Source: an uncultured Blautia sp.
GTDB taxonomy: Bacteria; Bacillota; Clostridia; Lachnospirales; Lachnospiraceae
Direction: 5' to 3'
Length of the DNA: 64,000 bases
Assembly: GCA_937893675.1 (NCBI GenBank)
Contig: CALBGI010000011.1
Span: forward strand, 28,974 to 92,973
The notes below the pieces were generated by a model that was not told the DNA's origin, did no database searches, and saw nothing but the letters and a program-made list of their open reading frames with translations. Below are positions 61,374 to 64,000 of this stretch, piece after piece. Position 1 is the stretch's first letter, and every line of letters starts with the position of its first letter. The position numbers and the translations under genes are program-made.

Positions 61374-61425
61374 TTGACGAATATTAAAAAGGGATGTTAT
61401 AATTCTATTAGATTAAACGATTAAC
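61374..61425 (+). promoter_or_regulatory. Promoter and operator of the second lacI gene
   Basis: TTGACG, an 18-base spacer and TATAAT (61398-61403) are followed by GATTAAACGATTAAC (61411-61425), which covers the expected start of transcription. The inner TTAAACGATTAA recurs before the binding-protein gene. The position suits autorepression. The rest of the 220-base gap after tepA is AT-rich with no gene seen. Confidence 0.72.
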
Positions 61426-61442
61426 TTCGGAGTGTATTTACT

Positions 61443-62477
61443 ATGAACATTAAGGAAATTGCTGAAAAAGCGGGCGTATCTGTAGCCACTGTTTCATATG
61501 TTTTAAATAAAACAGGAAATGTTAGTGATAAAACTCGTGCGCGAATTTTAAAGATCGTTGAAGAAACGGGATATGTCCCAAACAAAATTGCGAAAGGTCT
61601 TCGTGCCCATAAAACAAATACAATAGGCGTTTTGGCAGAGGACATTACTTCTTTTCAGACACCCAGAATTATCAATGGGATCAATACATATATGGAAGAC
61701 CATGGGTACCATATCCTGTTAAGCAATTTGGGACTTTTAAAAACTACCAATGGGAGACATAACCAAAATATTGAGTTGGGAAGTCGTATTGAAGATTCTT
61801 TAAAACTTTTTGAAAGCACTCAGGTAGACGGGATTATTTATGTTTCGCATCATGATCGAAATGTGAGTGGTCTTATTAGAAATTTAGATAAGCCATTGAT
61901 TTATACATATTGTTTTGATGATTCCAACAAACATCCCTATGTAACCTACGACAACAAAAATATTACAAAACAAGCAGTTCAGTATTTGATTGAAAATCAT
62001 CATAAAGAAATAGGTATTATTTGGGGTGAATTAGATTCAAAACCAGCACAAAAGCGTTATGCAGGATATGTAGAGGGATTGGAAGAATATGGATTTGCAG
62101 TTTGTGACGAATATGTATATCATGGAAACTGGGAGTACGAATCGGGTATTTCTGCTTATAAACAGTACAAATTTTCTTCCAAAAAACCGACTGCCATCTT
62201 TGCAATGAATGATTTAATGGCAATGGGATTTATCAATGCGGCTTTGCAGGATGGAATGAACCTTCCAGATGAACTATCAATAATAGGTTTTGACAATCGT
62301 GAGAGTAGTCGCTACTTCCGGCCAGGATTGACTACTATTGACTTACCGCTGGAACAGATGGGATATGAAAGTGGAAGAGCTTTATTAGAAGCAATCAAAT
62401 CTGAAAATCGGAGAGAAGAAAAAATTGTTCTTCCTTGCAGATTTATAAAGCGAGATTCTGTAATTCCACAGAAATAA
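61443..62477 (+). CDS. LacI/GalR-family regulator of the AT-rich sugar locus
   Basis: 344 residues. The helix-turn-helix is NIKEIAEKAGVSVATVSYVLNKTGNVSDKTRARI, with hinge IAKGLRAHKT, then the ligand domain (TIGVLAEDITSFQTPRIINGINTYM, FAMNDLMAMGFINAAL, LSIIGFDNRESSRYFRPGLTTI). Codon use is plainly AT-richer than in genes to the left. Two copies of TTAAACGATTAA, one before itself and one before the next gene, are its likely operators. Confidence 0.92.
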   Translation: MNIKEIAEKAGVSVATVSYVLNKTGNVSDKTRARILKIVEETGYVPNKIAKGLRAHKTNTIGVLAEDITSFQTPRIINGINTYMEDHGYHILLSNLGLLKTTNGRHNQNIELGSRIEDSLKLFESTQVDGIIYVSHHDRNVSGLIRNLDKPLIYTYCFDDSNKHPYVTYDNKNITKQAVQYLIENHHKEIGIIWGELDSKPAQKRYAGYVEGLEEYGFAVCDEYVYHGNWEYESGISAYKQYKFSSKKPTAIFAMNDLMAMGFINAALQDGMNLPDELSIIGFDNRESSRYFRPGLTTIDLPLEQMGYESGRALLEAIKSENRREEKIVLPCRFIKRDSVIPQK

Positions 62478-62545
62478 GAAAGAAATGAAAGGAGCGATGT
62501 TTATGGGAAAATATATATAATTATTCTATTTTTTTACATAACTAG

Positions 62546-62557
62546 TTAAACGATTAA
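62546..62557 (+). promoter_or_regulatory. Second LacI-type operator
   Basis: TTAAACGATTAA is identical to the 12 bases at 61413-61424 and lies 23 bases before the binding-protein start, ahead of the GGAGGG RBS. A TATAAT at 62516-62521 upstream has no good -35, so a separate promoter is uncertain. Confidence 0.72.
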
Positions 62558-62579
62558 TCTAAGAGATGGAGGGATTTTT

Positions 62580-63869
62580 ATGAACAGAAAAAATTTAGTT
62601 GCAGGGATTGTTGTTGGAATAATGACAATATCATCTTTCGTAACCGTCTATGCAGAGGATACAAAAGATGAACTTACAAGAGAATACGAAGGCACTAAAC
62701 TAGTTCTTGGTGTTGAAGCCGGGGCACCCAATATTGACTACTATAAAAGCGTTGCAAATGAATTTACAGAAGCTACTGGAATTGAACTGGAATTTGTAGA
62801 TATTCCTCATGATAATATGCATGAACGTTTTGTACAGGAAGCAATGTCAGGAAGTGGCGCCATTGATATTTATGACACAGATCAGCCGTGGATTTCTGAG
62901 TTTGCAGAAAAAGGATTTCTGGTTCCATTAGGAGATAAATTAACAGAAGAAGATAGGGCGGACTTTTATCCGGCAGCGCTTGATGCGTCTTCTTATAAGG
63001 GAGAAATCTATTCTTTGCCATTTTTTGTACATACACCTATTGTATTTTATAGAACTGACCTTTTTGAAGCGGCTGGAATCACAGAATTTCCCAAAACCTG
63101 GGATGAATATAGAGAAGCGGCGAAGAAGCTCACAAATGGGGATGTATATGGAACTATTATTGAAGCAAAACAGGCAGGCGAGCCGGTAACACATTTAGTT
63201 GATTGGTTCTATCAGGCTGGGGGATCTATTGTAGATGCGGAGGGCAACGTAACCATTAACTCGAAGGAAAATAAAGAAGCATTTCAGTTTATGCTGGATA
63301 TGATGTACCAAGATGAAAGTGTAATGCCCGGTTCAATAGGCTATGACAATGCTGATGTACACAATCTTTTCATGCAGGGAAAAGTTGCTATGGTGAAGAA
63401 TTGGCCATATATGTATGCAATGGCAAAAGATCCGGAACAGTCTAAGGTTGCAGAAAACTTTGCGGTAGCAATTCAACCAGCTGGAAAAGAGCAAATGACT
63501 GCATCCTGGACATGGGGGTTTGGTATTTCCAGCAGTTCCAAGAATCAAGAAGCTGCATGGGAATTTATCAAATGGGCAACCTCTTCTGAACAACTTGCCA
63601 AGCTCGGTGTTACAAATATGAATCCAGTTCCCCGAGCATCCTCTCTTGAACTTGTAAAACAGGATAAATCTCTCTCAGAATTTGATATTACAAGTATTGA
63701 AATAATGTCTGAAGCATTGAATTATGCAAAGAATGCTACAGAAAATCCTAAATTTCCATCTATACAAAATGAACTTTCTTATACATTGTCTGATATCATG
63801 TCACAACAAACAAGTATTGAGGATGGACTTTCTGCAGCAGAAGAAACTTTAAAAGAAATTTTGGAATAA
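62580..63869 (+). CDS. Extracellular solute-binding protein family 1 (sugar), without lipobox
   Basis: 429 residues. The signal peptide is MNRKNLVAGIVVGIMTISSFVTVYAED, with cleavage after YA and no cysteine. The mature part has the family 1 pattern: KLVLGVEAGAPNIDYYKSVANEFTEATGIELEFVDIP, DIYDTDQPWISEFAEKGFLVPL, SLPFFVHTPIVFYRTDLFEAAGITEFPKTWDEYREAAKKL and SWTWGFGISSSSKNQEAAWEFIKWA. It binds a sugar or glycoside; the ligand is unknown. Permeases should follow beyond the window. Controlled by the LacI protein encoded just upstream. Confidence 0.9.
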   Translation: MNRKNLVAGIVVGIMTISSFVTVYAEDTKDELTREYEGTKLVLGVEAGAPNIDYYKSVANEFTEATGIELEFVDIPHDNMHERFVQEAMSGSGAIDIYDTDQPWISEFAEKGFLVPLGDKLTEEDRADFYPAALDASSYKGEIYSLPFFVHTPIVFYRTDLFEAAGITEFPKTWDEYREAAKKLTNGDVYGTIIEAKQAGEPVTHLVDWFYQAGGSIVDAEGNVTINSKENKEAFQFMLDMMYQDESVMPGSIGYDNADVHNLFMQGKVAMVKNWPYMYAMAKDPEQSKVAENFAVAIQPAGKEQMTASWTWGFGISSSSKNQEAAWEFIKWATSSEQLAKLGVTNMNPVPRASSLELVKQDKSLSEFDITSIEIMSEALNYAKNATENPKFPSIQNELSYTLSDIMSQQTSIEDGLSAAEETLKEILE

Positions 63870-63886
63870 TTAAACGTAAATCACAG

Positions 63887-63944
63887 AGAAATGGGAGTCC
63901 CCAAAGCAAGGGAATTATAAATGCGGGATTCCCGTTTCCCTTTT
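63887..63944 (+). terminator. Hairpin after the AT-rich binding-protein gene
   Basis: A 14-base-pair stem, GAAATGGGAGTCCC with GGGATTCCCGTTTC (two G-T pairs), has a 24-base loop and is followed by CCTTTT. The T-run is short, so partial termination before downstream permease genes is likely. The last 56 bases of the window hold no gene that I can see. Confidence 0.65.
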
Positions 63945-64000
63945 AAAGAAAGACTAACTATTAAAAGTCAAGTCTAAAACGAAAGTTTTTTGAATGAATT

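Noticed and set aside
1..64000. CRISPR arrays, tRNA or rRNA genes, transposons and phage genes
   Set aside because: I looked through the gaps between genes and saw no spaced direct repeats, no cloverleaf-like stretch with a TTCGA arm, and no transposase or integrase motifs.

Overview
The window reads as a chromosomal segment of a Gram-positive, anaerobic, spore-former-type clostridium, most likely a gut Lachnospiraceae. This is inferred from gene content and protein style: Rex, a clostridial pyrBI pair, an oxygen-independent cobalamin pathway, type III pantothenate kinase, an ECF S component, YesM/YesN regulators, lipobox lipoproteins and strong AGGAGG-type ribosome binding sites. I see no rRNA, tRNA, CRISPR array, insertion sequence, integrase or phage gene. 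Coding density is high and most genes lie on the + strand.

Layout. 0-4.9 kb: the end of an MMPL-type exporter, a secreted heptad-repeat protein and a two-gene ABC exporter. 4.9-6.7 kb (- strand): pyrB-pyrI and a small CmpB-like membrane protein. 6.8-14.6 kb: an operon of folC, pheA, a DUF815 AAA+ ATPase, ppx/gppA, ppk and DUF1294. 14.8-24.2 kb: a transport and regulation island with a non-haem URO-D-family protein, a ribose/LsrB-type ABC importer, an esterase and a YesM/YesN two-component system. 24.3-31.0 kb: a CUT1 sugar importer with malQ, a LacI regulator and a permuted XdhC-family protein.

31.1-36.8 kb: an SH3 lipoprotein, luxS (-), trpS, a lipoprotein cyclophilin, and a CoA block (coaBC, pantothenate-type ECF S component, coaX). 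36.8-48.2 kb: a cobalamin riboswitch followed by cbiD, F, G, H, a cbiJ-E-T triple fusion, A, B, cobD, cbiP and cbiC. This covers most of corrin ring synthesis, but cbiL, cbiK/X and nucleotide-loop genes are not present. 48.3-54.2 kb: an L,D-transpeptidase, a PdxR-like MocR regulator divergent from pdxK, and an ABC-F ATPase. 54.3-61.2 kb: rex, nnrDE, alr, a mazF-type toxin without a visible antitoxin, a CorC/HlyC protein, yebC and a TepA-like ClpP-fold protein. 61.2-64 kb: a visibly AT-richer segment with a LacI regulator and a sugar-binding protein whose permeases must lie beyond the window.

Working together: several cofactor pathways (folate, CoA, B12, PLP, NAD(P)HX repair) sit beside three carbohydrate importers. 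Each importer has its own local regulator (YesMN or LacI), and near-perfect operators are visible for the two LacI systems. Regulatory DNA is unusually readable: consensus promoters precede folC, the SH3 protein, luxS, trpS, the cbi operon, the transpeptidase, the ABC-F gene, rex, the corC gene and the second lacI. The points most worth a second look are the URO-D/LsrB-like island, three binding proteins that all lack a lipoprotein cysteine, the CbiJ-CbiE-CbiT fusion, the permuted XdhC, the antitoxin-less MazF, and a hairpin that buries the tepA ribosome binding site.
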